From Bacteroidales bacterium (lineage in GTDB: Bacteria > Bacteroidota > Bacteroidia > Bacteroidales > Marinilabiliaceae): a stretch of DNA of 64,000 nt. This document shows, one piece after another, positions 18,593 through 26,110 of the stretch (the first letter of the stretch is position 1; each line of letters opens with the position of its first letter). The DNA is taken from contig JAFYCM010000098.1 in the NCBI GenBank assembly GCA_017539645.1, forward strand, positions 18,609 to 82,608, written 5' to 3'. The notes beneath the pieces were generated by a model. That model saw only the letters and a list, made by a program, of their open reading frames with translations, was not told the DNA's origin and searched no databases. The position numbers were made by a program, and so were the translations under genes.

Positions 18593-18625
18593 AGAGGTTA
18601 GTTGAGAAACTGACCTCTTTTTTTG
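18593..18625 (+). terminator. Plus-strand terminator far downstream of metK
   Basis: AGAGGT (18593-18598) pairs with ACCTCT (18613-18618); the inner TAGTT/AACTG continues the stem with one G-U pair, and a T-run follows. No plus-strand gene ends nearby. Confidence 0.75.
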
Positions 18626-18674
18626 TGCTGTTATTTTTCTGCCAAGTTTGTGCTGGAGAACCGTAAGTATATAT

Positions 18675-18707
18675 AAAAAAAGGCCGCAACAAATGTCTGT
18701 TGCAGCC
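18675..18707 (-). terminator. Terminator of the peroxidase operon
   Basis: On the minus strand GGCTGCAACA pairs with TGTTGCGGCC (18698-18707 with 18682-18691) and is followed by seven T. Confidence 0.85.
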
Positions 18708-18733
18708 CTTTCGTGTAGTTATGTGCAGAAAAA

Positions 18734-19330
18734 TTAGTGTTCTATTAGAAGCTTGATTTCGTTTTCTACTACGCTCATATCATCGGTTGGTTCGAAACGT
18801 TTCACGACATTGCCATTGCGGTCGACGAGGAATTTAGTGAAGTTCCATTTTATGTCGTCGTTCTTGGCGTAGTCGGGGTTGATTTTCGAAAGGTGGTCGA
18901 TGAGGATCTTGCCAATTTTATGGTTCGGGTCGAGCCCTTTGAAACCTTGCTTGCTTTTTAGGTAAGTAAATAGTGGCGAAGCATTATCGCCATTCACATC
19001 AATCTTGTCGAATTGCGCAAATTTGATGTTGAAGTTGAGCGTGCAGAACGAATGAATCTCTTCGTTGGTGCCAGGTGCTTGCTCACCAAATTGGTTGCAA
19101 GGGAAGTCGAGAATCTCAAGACCTTTATCGTGATATTTCTCGTAGGTAGCCTCAAGTTCGTTGTATTGCGGTGTGAATCCGCATCGTGTGGCAGTGTTGA
19201 CAATAAGTAGCACTTTGCCCTTGTAATCCGAAAGAGCGACATCGTTTCCGCTGCCATCTTTCACTGTGAAGTTGTAGATATTATCCGTTGCCATAAGTAT
19301 TGTAGCTAAGGTTAGTAATATTAGTTTCAT
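18734..19330 (-). CDS. Glutathione peroxidase (thiol peroxidase type), copy 1
   Basis: A 198-residue Cys-type GPx. The catalytic Cys is at residue 50 (NTATRCGFTPQ), the resolving Cys and catalytic Gln are at 78 and 80 (FPCNQFGEQ), and the WNFTKF motif is present. Such Cys enzymes usually take electrons from thioredoxin and reduce hydroperoxides. The hydrophobic N-terminus (MKLILLTLATILMA) may be a signal peptide. It is last in an operon with an OhrR-type regulator and a small membrane protein, so it is probably induced by organic peroxide. Confidence 0.93.
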   Translation of the reverse strand: MKLILLTLATILMATDNIYNFTVKDGSGNDVALSDYKGKVLLIVNTATRCGFTPQYNELEATYEKYHDKGLEILDFPCNQFGEQAPGTNEEIHSFCTLNFNIKFAQFDKIDVNGDNASPLFTYLKSKQGFKGLDPNHKIGKILIDHLSKINPDYAKNDDIKWNFTKFLVDRNGNVVKRFEPTDDMSVVENEIKLLIEH

Positions 19331-19348
19331 ATCTATAAATTTTTGTGT

Positions 19349-19612
19349 TCATTCTTTGTTTCTCTTGCGAAACCAAGCCTTTACGCGTTTCACCCCCTCG
19401 ACGCCAAGAATAGACAGACCGCCGTATTGGAACGTCTTGGCAAGGCCGAAAAATATTACCCATAACACGCCTTTGGCTCCTGCACTGATGGGCAACATCA
19501 TTTGTAGGAATGAGATGGCGTAGAATGGTATGCATAGCAATAGAACTATCACGCCAGTACGAAACGAGAGGCTGCTAAGCCACGTCTTTATTCGTAAGAA
19601 AAATGCTTTCAT
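19349..19612 (-). CDS. Small inner-membrane protein
   Basis: An 87-residue protein with one or two membrane segments (about residues 17-40 and 46-65) and a basic C-terminus (KAWFRKRNKE). Its ATG overlaps the end of the upstream regulator gene by four bases, so it is translationally coupled. I do not recognise a family. Its place between a peroxide sensor and a peroxidase suggests, without proof, a role in the same response. Confidence 0.75.
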   Translation of the reverse strand: MKAFFLRIKTWLSSLSFRTGVIVLLLCIPFYAISFLQMMLPISAGAKGVLWVIFFGLAKTFQYGGLSILGVEGVKRVKAWFRKRNKE

Positions 19613-20064
19613 TTCTGTTTTTCGCGTTTACACATTTTATCAATAATCTCGTCGAGAGAAGGAACAATGTCCATGACGGTTTTCTCTGTCAAACCAGCTT
19701 CGCGGAGCTCTCTCGACAAACAGAGTGGCACATTTGCCGCTTCCGCCTCGATACTACGACCTTTGGGCGTGAGGCATACGATAGACTTGCGGGCGTCTTT
19801 CTCGTCCTTTTTGCGTACCACAATGCCGTCGGCCTCCATTCGTTTGATGAGCGGGGTCATCGTGTTGGTTTCGAGCAACAATCGCTTAGCAATGTCGTTG
19901 ACTGGCATTTCGTCGTGCTCCCATAAGAGCATAAGTACTAAGTACTGCGTGTAGGTGATGCCCAACTTCGACAAAAACGGCTGGTAGCCTTGAATTATCA
20001 ATCGCGCTACCGCGTATAATCGGAAGCAAACTTGGTTGTCTAATTTCAATTGTTCGTATGCCAT
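19609..20064 (-). CDS. ohrR: MarR-family regulator, OhrR type
   Basis: A 151-residue winged-helix protein. The N-terminus LDNQVCFRLYAVAR places a Cys at residue 13, the position of the single reactive Cys of OhrR. Two tyrosines that hydrogen-bond it in OhrR are also in place (Tyr27 and Tyr38). The recognition helix region contains LETNTMTPLIKRMEADG. OhrR represses its targets until the Cys is oxidised by organic hydroperoxides. It leads the operon with the 87-residue membrane protein and gpx copy 1; a palindrome before gpx copy 2 is a likely binding site. Confidence 0.85.
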   Translation of the reverse strand: MAYEQLKLDNQVCFRLYAVARLIIQGYQPFLSKLGITYTQYLVLMLLWEHDEMPVNDIAKRLLLETNTMTPLIKRMEADGIVVRKKDEKDARKSIVCLTPKGRSIEAEAANVPLCLSRELREAGLTEKTVMDIVPSLDEIIDKMCKREKQK

Positions 20065-20118
20065 GTATTATGCTATTAACTACAGAAGACACAAAATACG
20101 TAGAAATTTGCTTTAGTT

Positions 20119-20199
20119 GTCATAATGAGCGAAGCGAAAAACCTTCTTTATAATTATGACTGCTTGTAGCTGGAGATTGTCCGCTTCGCTCAAAATGAC
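20119..20199. repeat. REP-like inverted repeat element
   Basis: GTCATAATGAGCGAAGCG (20119-20136) and CGCTTCGCTCAAAATGAC (20182-20199) are inverted copies matching at 16 of 18 positions, with a 45-base spacer. A third related copy occurs at 62715-62732. It lies between gpx copy 2 and ohrR and looks like a dispersed palindromic intergenic repeat. Confidence 0.75.
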
Positions 20200-20216
20200 A
20201 CAGAAACAAACAACGG

Positions 20217-20705
20217 TTACAAAAACGATTCTATATCTTTTGCAATCTTCTCTGGCTTCGTGATAGGCGAGTAGCGCTTAATCTTCGAACCATCTTTAGA
20301 TATGAGGAACTTGGTGAAGTTCCACTTTATGCGGCTGCCGAAGCAACCTTTTGTATTGCGTTTCAAGTATTTGAAAATTGGGTGAGCCTCGTCGCCATTC
20401 ACGTGTACCTTCTCCATTATTTGGAACGTTACACCGTAGTTGAGCTGGCAGAATTCAGCGGCTTTTAGGCTCTCCATAAACTCCTGGTTTGCGAAGTCGC
20501 CCGAAGGAAATCCGATAACTACCAAACCATGTTCGCCGTATTTTTTGTGTAGTTCCTCAAGTCCGGCAAATTGTGGTGTGAAACCGCATCGGCTTGCTGT
20601 ATTTACTATCAACAATACTTTGCCCTCAAACTGTGCAAAATCTACTTCTTTGCCGCGGCTCGTATTAGCCTTGAAATCGTAAATCTTTTCCATATCATCT
20701 TTCAT
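20217..20705 (-). CDS. Glutathione peroxidase-like, copy 2, altered active site
   Basis: A 162-residue GPx-fold protein. The peroxidatic Cys is kept at residue 40 (NTASRCGFTPQ) and WNFTKF is present, but the next motif reads FPSGDFANQE instead of FPCNQFGxQE. The resolving Cys is therefore Ser68 and the catalytic Gln is Asp70. Another Cys (AEFCQLNYG) may take the resolving role. It has its own promoter with a palindrome over the -33 box. Cytosolic, no signal peptide. Confidence 0.88.
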   Translation of the reverse strand: MKDDMEKIYDFKANTSRGKEVDFAQFEGKVLLIVNTASRCGFTPQFAGLEELHKKYGEHGLVVIGFPSGDFANQEFMESLKAAEFCQLNYGVTFQIMEKVHVNGDEAHPIFKYLKRNTKGCFGSRIKWNFTKFLISKDGSKIKRYSPITKPEKIAKDIESFL

Positions 20706-20722
20706 TTATGTCGTTCGCGATA

Positions 20723-20760
20723 CAAAAGTATATATATAAAATTATATCGCAAGCGATATA
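20723..20760 (-). promoter_or_regulatory. gpx copy 2 promoter with overlapping palindrome
   Basis: On the minus strand TACTTTTG (20730-20723) is a -7 box and TTG (20752-20750) lies 19 bases upstream. The -33 TTG sits at the centre of the inverted repeat TATATCGC-AA-GCGATATA (20743-20760), 8-bp perfect arms. A repressor bound there would block the -33 contact. The OhrR-type protein encoded next door is the obvious candidate; this link is inferred. Confidence 0.7.
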
Positions 20761-20835
20761 TAATAGAAATAACAATTTTTAGCAAGTAGCGTACTTATGT
20801 GTATGTTTGTAATATCTAAACGCGAACAAACTAAT

Positions 20836-22119
20836 ATGAAAAAAACGATTCTTACACTTGCGGCTGCAGCATTGGCCTTTGCGGCGCAGGCACAAACGGC
20901 GCGCGAGGAGATTGCCGCCAACATCTACCTTTCGGGAAGTAACTATTTGGATTACGACCGCCAATTGCCTACAGAAAAATTAACACCAACGCCTAAAGGC
21001 TACGAGCCATACTATTTTTCGCATTATGGTCGTCATGGTTCGCGCTGGCTAATAGGCAAGAATTCCTATACATACGTGATAGATGTTCTTGCAAAAGCCA
21101 AGGAACAAGGCAAACTAACTGCAAAAGGTGAAGAGACGCTTGCCAACGTGCAGAAAATCAATGCAACATCTATCGACCGCCTCGGCGACTTGACAACTGT
21201 GGGCGAACGCCAGCACCATGGTCTTGGCAAACGAATGACGCAGAATTTCCCAGAGATTTTCAAGCATAAAGATGTCTTTATTGATGCGCGCTCGACCACG
21301 GTGAATCGTTGCATATTGTCGATGGTGGCAGAGTGTGAGGAGTTTATGGCAGCAAACCCAACGGCTCATATACATAATGATGTGAGCGAGTCGTTACAAT
21401 ATTACTTGAATCAGTCTTGGTCTGATTTCCTTCGCAAGACGCGCCACAAGGGAGATTCTATTGGCGCTGTATACGCAAAAAAATATATCAATCCAGAGCG
21501 CATAAGTACGGTTCTCTTCAACGATGCGCAGTGGGCTAAAGATAGTATCGATGCCGGACGACTGATGTATCAGCTTTTCGATATTACGACGAATATGCAG
21601 AGCCACGACATAGACATAAATATGTTTCCACTCTTCACGCTTGATGAGGTTTACGATATGTGGCGCAATGTAAATATCAATTGGTATTTGCGCTATGGCT
21701 CATCGCCATATTCCGATGGATTGTTGCCATTTAGCCAGTATAACTTGTTGCGCAACATTATTGCTTCGGCCGATACGGTTACGCAGACTCAAGCTGTTTT
21801 GCGCTTTGGCCATGAGGTTTGTGTGTTGCCGCTTGCGTCGTTGCTCGAACTTGGCGATTGCGCAGTACAAATAGAAAACCTCGATGAACTCGACACCGTT
21901 TGGCGCAACTATCGTATATTCCCTATGGCGTGCAACGTTCAACTGATTTTTTATCGCCCAACGAAAGGCAAATCTGGCGACATACTTGTGAAAGCGCTCC
22001 TCAACGAACGCGAGGTTAAGATGCCGGTAAAGACAGATATGTATCCATATTACAAATGGAGCGACCTTCGTAAGTATTATGTAGAAAAGCTCGATAAATA
22101 TGCTGCAAGCCACAATTGA
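20836..22119 (+). CDS. Histidine acid phosphatase, MINPP-like
   Basis: A 427-residue secreted protein. A signal peptide (MKKTILTLAAAALAFAAQAQ) is followed by the catalytic motif YGRHGSR at residues 65-70 and, near the C-terminal half, FGHEVCVLPL, which fits the HxE-type second motif of multiple inositol polyphosphate phosphatases rather than HD. It probably releases phosphate from phytate or related phosphate esters in the periplasm. ATG 20836 is used because a signal peptide starts there and a TATGTTTG box at 20802-20809 lies downstream of the other ATG (20797). Confidence 0.82.
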   Translation: MKKTILTLAAAALAFAAQAQTAREEIAANIYLSGSNYLDYDRQLPTEKLTPTPKGYEPYYFSHYGRHGSRWLIGKNSYTYVIDVLAKAKEQGKLTAKGEETLANVQKINATSIDRLGDLTTVGERQHHGLGKRMTQNFPEIFKHKDVFIDARSTTVNRCILSMVAECEEFMAANPTAHIHNDVSESLQYYLNQSWSDFLRKTRHKGDSIGAVYAKKYINPERISTVLFNDAQWAKDSIDAGRLMYQLFDITTNMQSHDIDINMFPLFTLDEVYDMWRNVNINWYLRYGSSPYSDGLLPFSQYNLLRNIIASADTVTQTQAVLRFGHEVCVLPLASLLELGDCAVQIENLDELDTVWRNYRIFPMACNVQLIFYRPTKGKSGDILVKALLNEREVKMPVKTDMYPYYKWSDLRKYYVEKLDKYAASHN

Positions 22120-22143
22120 AATTGGGCGACGTATGCAGAAATG

Positions 22144-22184
22144 AAAAAAGGCTGTTCCGTTGTGGAGCAGCCTTCATTTTTTTT
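22144..22184. terminator. Bidirectional terminator
   Basis: AAGGCTGTTCC (22148-22158) pairs with GGAGCAGCCTT (22164-22174) with one G-U pair. T-runs flank both sides, so it can end both the phosphatase transcript (+) and the guanine deaminase transcript (-). Confidence 0.88.
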
Positions 22185-22198
22185 ATGCGAATCGCGCA

Positions 22199-22666
22199 TC
22201 AATATGGCGTCTTGTCTGTTTTTGATGCCCATTTCTCGAACGATTTTATTGTCTCGTTGCGCAGAAGTGGCAATTGCGGAATCATACGATCTTTCACCGG
22301 CTTTGCGAATTCTTCGTAGATAAATTTATCGCTGAAGTCTATCGCTTCGGCATCGGCTTGAGTGTTGCCGTAGTAGATGGTCTTTATGTGCGCCCAATAG
22401 ATAGCGCCCAAGCACATAGGGCAAGGTTCGCAGGTGGTGTAAATCTCCGAGCCAGCGAGGTCGAATGTGCCAAGTTGGCGGCTTGCTTCGCGGATGGCCA
22501 TCACTTCGGCATGGGCCGTAGGGTCGCAGTTGGCTGTCACGCGGTTTGCTCCGCGAGCTATAATCTTTCCATCTTTCACTATTACAGCAGCAAATGGCCC
22601 GCCGCCATTGTCTATATTTTCCATTGCCAAGCGTTGGGCTTCGCGCATAAATTCTTCGTTCATCAT
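22199..22666 (-). CDS. guaD: Guanine deaminase (CDA fold)
   Basis: A 155-residue zinc deaminase: HAEVMAIRE and TCEPCPMCLGAIYWA give the His, Glu and two Cys of the active site, and AEAIDFSDKFIYEE matches the GuaD C-terminal region that closes over guanine. It turns guanine into xanthine. ATG 22666 (or 22663) is used; the frame continues to a TTG at 22771, overlapping the next gene. tRNA adenosine deaminase (TadA) is the main alternative, but the C-terminal motif favours GuaD. Confidence 0.82.
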   Translation of the reverse strand: MMNEEFMREAQRLAMENIDNGGGPFAAVIVKDGKIIARGANRVTANCDPTAHAEVMAIREASRQLGTFDLAGSEIYTTCEPCPMCLGAIYWAHIKTIYYGNTQADAEAIDFSDKFIYEEFAKPVKDRMIPQLPLLRNETIKSFEKWASKTDKTPY

Positions 22667-22757
22667 ATATGTATTTATTGTGTTATGTGTCTGTTGGCAG
22701 ACAAAAACGGAGCAACACTGCTGTCGCTCCGCAATATACTCATTATAAGTAAAATAA

Positions 22758-23294
22758 TTATTCGGCCTCAACCAATTCGAAATCCGATGCGGTGATGAAG
22801 TATACAGGATAGTAGTCTTTGCCGTTTTCAGCCATCCATTGCTCCATTTTTTCGATGTTCATGCGCTCCGAGTCGCATTGTTCGCTCGAACCATCGGCTT
22901 CTTGTTGTTGTTCGATGCGAGCTTTCTGCTCTTTTACATATTCGAGCGAAAGACGCGATTCGCCTACCGTACCTTTTACAGCGATAGTGCTGCCGATGAG
23001 TTCGTTGTTGAATCCGCCAAGTTCTTCGTTGGCTTCGATGCGGAGATTAGCCTCGCGCGAGCCACGCAAGAAGCAGCGGCGATGAGTGCGATGACACAAA
23101 TGGGTGACACGACCTGCTACAACGACCTCTTTGCCTACAATATTTTCGGCTACCGAGAGAAGCGAGTCGATAGTTATGGCTTCGCTTGCAAATGAAGCTG
23201 CATTTTCGGTTTCTGTGTTGCTTTGTGCTTGCTTTGTGTTGCAGGCAACAAGTGTGGCAGCTATTACTGCCGTAAATAAAATTCTGAACATCAT
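22758..23294 (-). CDS. Lipoprotein with OB-fold-like domain
   Basis: A 178-residue lipoprotein: signal peptide with lipobox LVAC (Cys18), then a Ser/Thr/Glu linker and a domain with GKEVVVAGRVTHLCHRTHRRCFLRG and IGSTIAVKGTVGES, a beta-strand pattern resembling tRNA-anticodon-type OB folds. Proteins of this kind are common in Bacteroides, function unknown. The ATG overlaps the stop of the DUF4857 gene by four bases, so it is the last gene of the ABC-transporter operon. Confidence 0.75.
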   Translation of the reverse strand: MMFRILFTAVIAATLVACNTKQAQSNTETENAASFASEAITIDSLLSVAENIVGKEVVVAGRVTHLCHRTHRRCFLRGSREANLRIEANEELGGFNNELIGSTIAVKGTVGESRLSLEYVKEQKARIEQQQEADGSSEQCDSERMNIEKMEQWMAENGKDYYPVYFITASDFELVEAE

Positions 23295-24547
23295 TTGTTT
23301 ATCAATTGTTGATGGCGTTCGTTAGGCACGAGCAAGAGTCCTGCTAAGCCAGAAACGCCTGTTATTACTAAAAATATGGCCGACGCTATGTTTTCATTGC
23401 GGCTCAAACGTCGATAACGTGCAGCAATATATATGCCAGCTATAATCACGTTGAAGATGAGCGCCAACCAACCGCCAAATTTTATTCGCGGATAGTCGAA
23501 ATATGAATCGTAGTGATGCAGTTCGGTGTATGCGAAGAAGAGTTTCGATAGCCACTTCTCGCTCCAAACTTCAGGGCTTGGCAAGAAATCTTCGTCGACA
23601 AGCTTGAGGTCTTTGCTGTCCACTACGTATATGTGGCGTCCCTCATTATTGGTGACGTAAATAGTCCAATAGAACATGCTGCCGAGCACGCGAACGCTCT
23701 CTTTGCCCAAACTTATCGGCGGAATGTCGAGGCGACTTAGAGAGTATGCACCATCACCGGCATTCAGTATCCACAATGAACTGTCGGCAGATATTATGTA
23801 TCCATAATAATTATGATTGAGAGGAAGCGACATGGTGAAACGCGCCACCTCGAGCGTGTCGGTGACTTTGGTGTTGCGAATGAATGGCTTGCCATTGACC
23901 ATCTTCATGTGGAAAAGTTCGCCTTTCGCATCGGTGATGAAGTAGCCTTCGTCGTAGCGTTTGCGAGCATTCACATCGCCAGACATTGACCTGATTGGAA
24001 ACGACACGCCGTTCTTGTGTAATGCATTGGTATACGTGCGGCTCTTGGCTTCGTCAATCTCGTGTGTCTCGGCATTTTCGAACTCGATGCCCGTTGGCGT
24101 GAAGCGGAAATAGTCATTCGGCATGACAAGTCCAACGCGTTTTGGCATAGATTCGTAGAGCATTCCTATTTTGTCGTCAGGCCAATCTATATAATCATTA
24201 TCTATAGTTATTCTATGGACGGCATTTAGCACTTCGCGCTGGGTCACAGGTATGCCTTCGATGCTGTCGGGCATTTTGTTCATCTGTACCAGCTGTCTGT
24301 AGTTGTATATAGGCATCAGCGAATCGGCTTCGGCCATCGTATATATATTGCCTTGCTTGTCGGTAATGTCTACGTTGTTTTTCTGATAGTCGTAGTAGAA
24401 AATGGTATGAGCCAACTCGCTGTATACGGCAAACTTATACGTAAGCGGCTTGTCGGTGGCGTGCTTGAGCATCGACGGAAGAATAATCGATGCCACTATG
24501 GTGGTTACGCCCACGAGTATTATGCGTATTGTTTTTATCATCGACAT
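23291..24547 (-). CDS. DUF4857-like membrane protein
   Basis: A 418-residue protein with an N-terminal membrane helix (about residues 5-25), a large extracytoplasmic domain and two C-terminal helices ending with a basic tail. I assign it to DUF4857 from memory of Bacteroides proteins next to this kind of ABC transporter. Function unknown. ATG 24547 is used; the frame can start one codon earlier at a GTG. It lies 6 bases after the permease gene, within one operon. Confidence 0.7.
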   Translation of the reverse strand: MSMIKTIRIILVGVTTIVASIILPSMLKHATDKPLTYKFAVYSELAHTIFYYDYQKNNVDITDKQGNIYTMAEADSLMPIYNYRQLVQMNKMPDSIEGIPVTQREVLNAVHRITIDNDYIDWPDDKIGMLYESMPKRVGLVMPNDYFRFTPTGIEFENAETHEIDEAKSRTYTNALHKNGVSFPIRSMSGDVNARKRYDEGYFITDAKGELFHMKMVNGKPFIRNTKVTDTLEVARFTMSLPLNHNYYGYIISADSSLWILNAGDGAYSLSRLDIPPISLGKESVRVLGSMFYWTIYVTNNEGRHIYVVDSKDLKLVDEDFLPSPEVWSEKWLSKLFFAYTELHHYDSYFDYPRIKFGGWLALIFNVIIAGIYIAARYRRLSRNENIASAIFLVITGVSGLAGLLLVPNERHQQLINK

Positions 24548-24553
24548 CACTTT

Positions 24554-25222
24554 TTACATTATCCCTCGTTTGAAGCGCGAGGTCGCATAAACAGACATAA
24601 GTAGACCAGATGCAGCCAGCACTACGGTCATTGGGAATAGGTATGTAGCGCGTACATATTCTGCCCAAAACGATAGCACAGTGGCCGAAATGCCAATGAG
24701 CGCAATGTTTATCTTGTTGTGCAATGTGGGTTCTATGCATACGGCAGAAGTGAATCCGTATACCGTAAGACCTGCAACGGCCCATAGTAGGAACGCCATC
24801 AGCTCTATGTATACGTATTCGGTTGGCAAAAAGCTCGACAGCGTGATGCTAAGTGCGACGTATGTAAGTAGCATTATGGCAGCATAAATAAGTACGCCAA
24901 ACATCAGCATCGAGCCGATTATGTCGTATTCGTGAGCCGGTAGATGGAGAGTGAGTTTCAGACGTTTGTTGAACATCTCTGGCAGAAATTGCGAGAGCGC
25001 TAAGGTCAAACTTGCTATCAGCGGCAGTTTTATGAATGTGTTGAGTACGTGGTAGCCAGTTATGAATTTGTAGACCAATAACGATGCACCCTCCATGCGT
25101 TCTTGATGGGCTAAGTCGGTGTAAATATATACGAGCAACGCTAAGGAAAGTGCCAAAACGATTGCTACGAACAATCGCATCTTTATCCACTCTTTGTATG
25201 ATAACGATAAGAAGAATTCCAT
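24554..25222 (-). CDS. ABC transporter permease-like protein
   Basis: A 222-residue membrane protein with six predicted helices, the usual topology for ABC-2 type permeases without a large extracytoplasmic loop. It follows the ATPase gene after 3 bases, which is the main basis for the call. Substrate not known. Confidence 0.75.
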   Translation of the reverse strand: MEFFLSLSYKEWIKMRLFVAIVLALSLALLVYIYTDLAHQERMEGASLLVYKFITGYHVLNTFIKLPLIASLTLALSQFLPEMFNKRLKLTLHLPAHEYDIIGSMLMFGVLIYAAIMLLTYVALSITLSSFLPTEYVYIELMAFLLWAVAGLTVYGFTSAVCIEPTLHNKINIALIGISATVLSFWAEYVRATYLFPMTVVLAASGLLMSVYATSRFKRGIM

Positions 25223-25225
25223 ATG

Positions 25226-26104
25226 CTAATATTTACCCGTTAGACCAATGAATGCATCTTCGAGCGACAGATGACTATGACAAACTAAATTCTTTATGGC
25301 GTAGTCGTTGAGCAGCGAGCGCACCATTTCTTCGCCCTGAAACGAGTATGTCTCCCACTGATTGCCCACGCGAGCCGTATGCCAAAGACCGACGATGGGC
25401 GGAATCTCTTCGCTGGCGGAATCGAAGGTGTAGCGGCAGAAGGTGTTCATGATCTCTGCGGTGGGCTTATGCAGCAGCACGCGGCCATAATCGAACACCA
25501 TACAGTCGTCGATGAGCATCTCCATATCTTGAATGATGTGCGATGTCAGAAAAACCGTTTTATTGCCATTGCGAACGAATTCGAGCAGACGTTCGATGAA
25601 AAGTCGACGGTAGCCTGGATCGAGACCCATAGAGAAGTCGTCCAATATAAGTAGTTCAGGATCTTGTGCGAAAAGCAATCCCAACGCCACTTGCGATCTT
25701 TGTCCGCACGACATAGACGATATTCGCTGATGTTCGCCGATGTGCAATTGCTTTATCAAATCGTAGTATGCATCGGCATTCCAGTTGGGATAGAAACGCG
25801 AGTAGAAACGCTCAATCTGGTTTACGTTGAAGAATGTGTATTGCACATGTCCTTCGAGCAGCAGACCAATGCGAGCCTTATCTTCGGGTGTCTGGTGGCG
25901 CACATCGTGTCCGAATATGGTGCAACAACCTTCGGTAGGCGTCAGATAACCATTAAGTATATTTATTATGGTAGTCTTGCCAGTGCCGTTTTTGCCCAAA
26001 AGGCCAAGAATCTTTCCTTTCTCTACGTCGAAGTTGATATTCTTATATATCAACTTATTGCCGTAGTAATGGGTTATGTTTTCGCAGCGAATAATTTCGT
26101 TCAA
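25226..26104 (-). CDS. ABC transporter ATP-binding protein
   Basis: A 292-residue ATPase: Walker A GLLGKNGTGKTTI near residue 34, Q-loop region, signature SCGQRSQVALGLLF (a SCGQ variant of LSGGQ), Walker B ELLILDDFSMGLDPG, and the switch His in TSHIIQD. It has a C-terminal extension of about 80 residues. The start is a TTG at 26104: the pyrH stop lies in the same frame two codons upstream and no ATG exists before the Walker A motif. Exported or imported substrate unknown. Confidence 0.9.
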   Translation of the reverse strand: MNEIIRCENITHYYGNKLIYKNINFDVEKGKILGLLGKNGTGKTTIINILNGYLTPTEGCCTIFGHDVRHQTPEDKARIGLLLEGHVQYTFFNVNQIERFYSRFYPNWNADAYYDLIKQLHIGEHQRISSMSCGQRSQVALGLLFAQDPELLILDDFSMGLDPGYRRLFIERLLEFVRNGNKTVFLTSHIIQDMEMLIDDCMVFDYGRVLLHKPTAEIMNTFCRYTFDSASEEIPPIVGLWHTARVGNQWETYSFQGEEMVRSLLNDYAIKNLVCHSHLSLEDAFIGLTGKY

Positions 26105-26110
26105 GGCAGA

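Larger units (their letters stand above)
18277..18733. other. Intergenic, 457 bases, with two terminators
   Basis: It holds a hairpin close to metK (18303-18313 with 18321-18332, no T-run), a plus-strand terminator at 18593-18625 more than 300 bases from metK, and the minus-strand terminator of the peroxidase operon at 18675-18707. The region between the metK hairpin and 18625 may encode a small RNA, but no promoter with both boxes was found. Confidence 0.4.

Noticed and set aside
18573-18605. Ten-codon frame MLEESLEEVS overlapping a terminator, like a leader peptide
   Set aside because: No plus-strand gene follows that it could control; the overlap with the terminator is probably chance.
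18734-20705. Possible selenocysteine in the glutathione peroxidases
   Set aside because: Both active-site codons are ordinary Cys codons and the frames contain no internal TGA.
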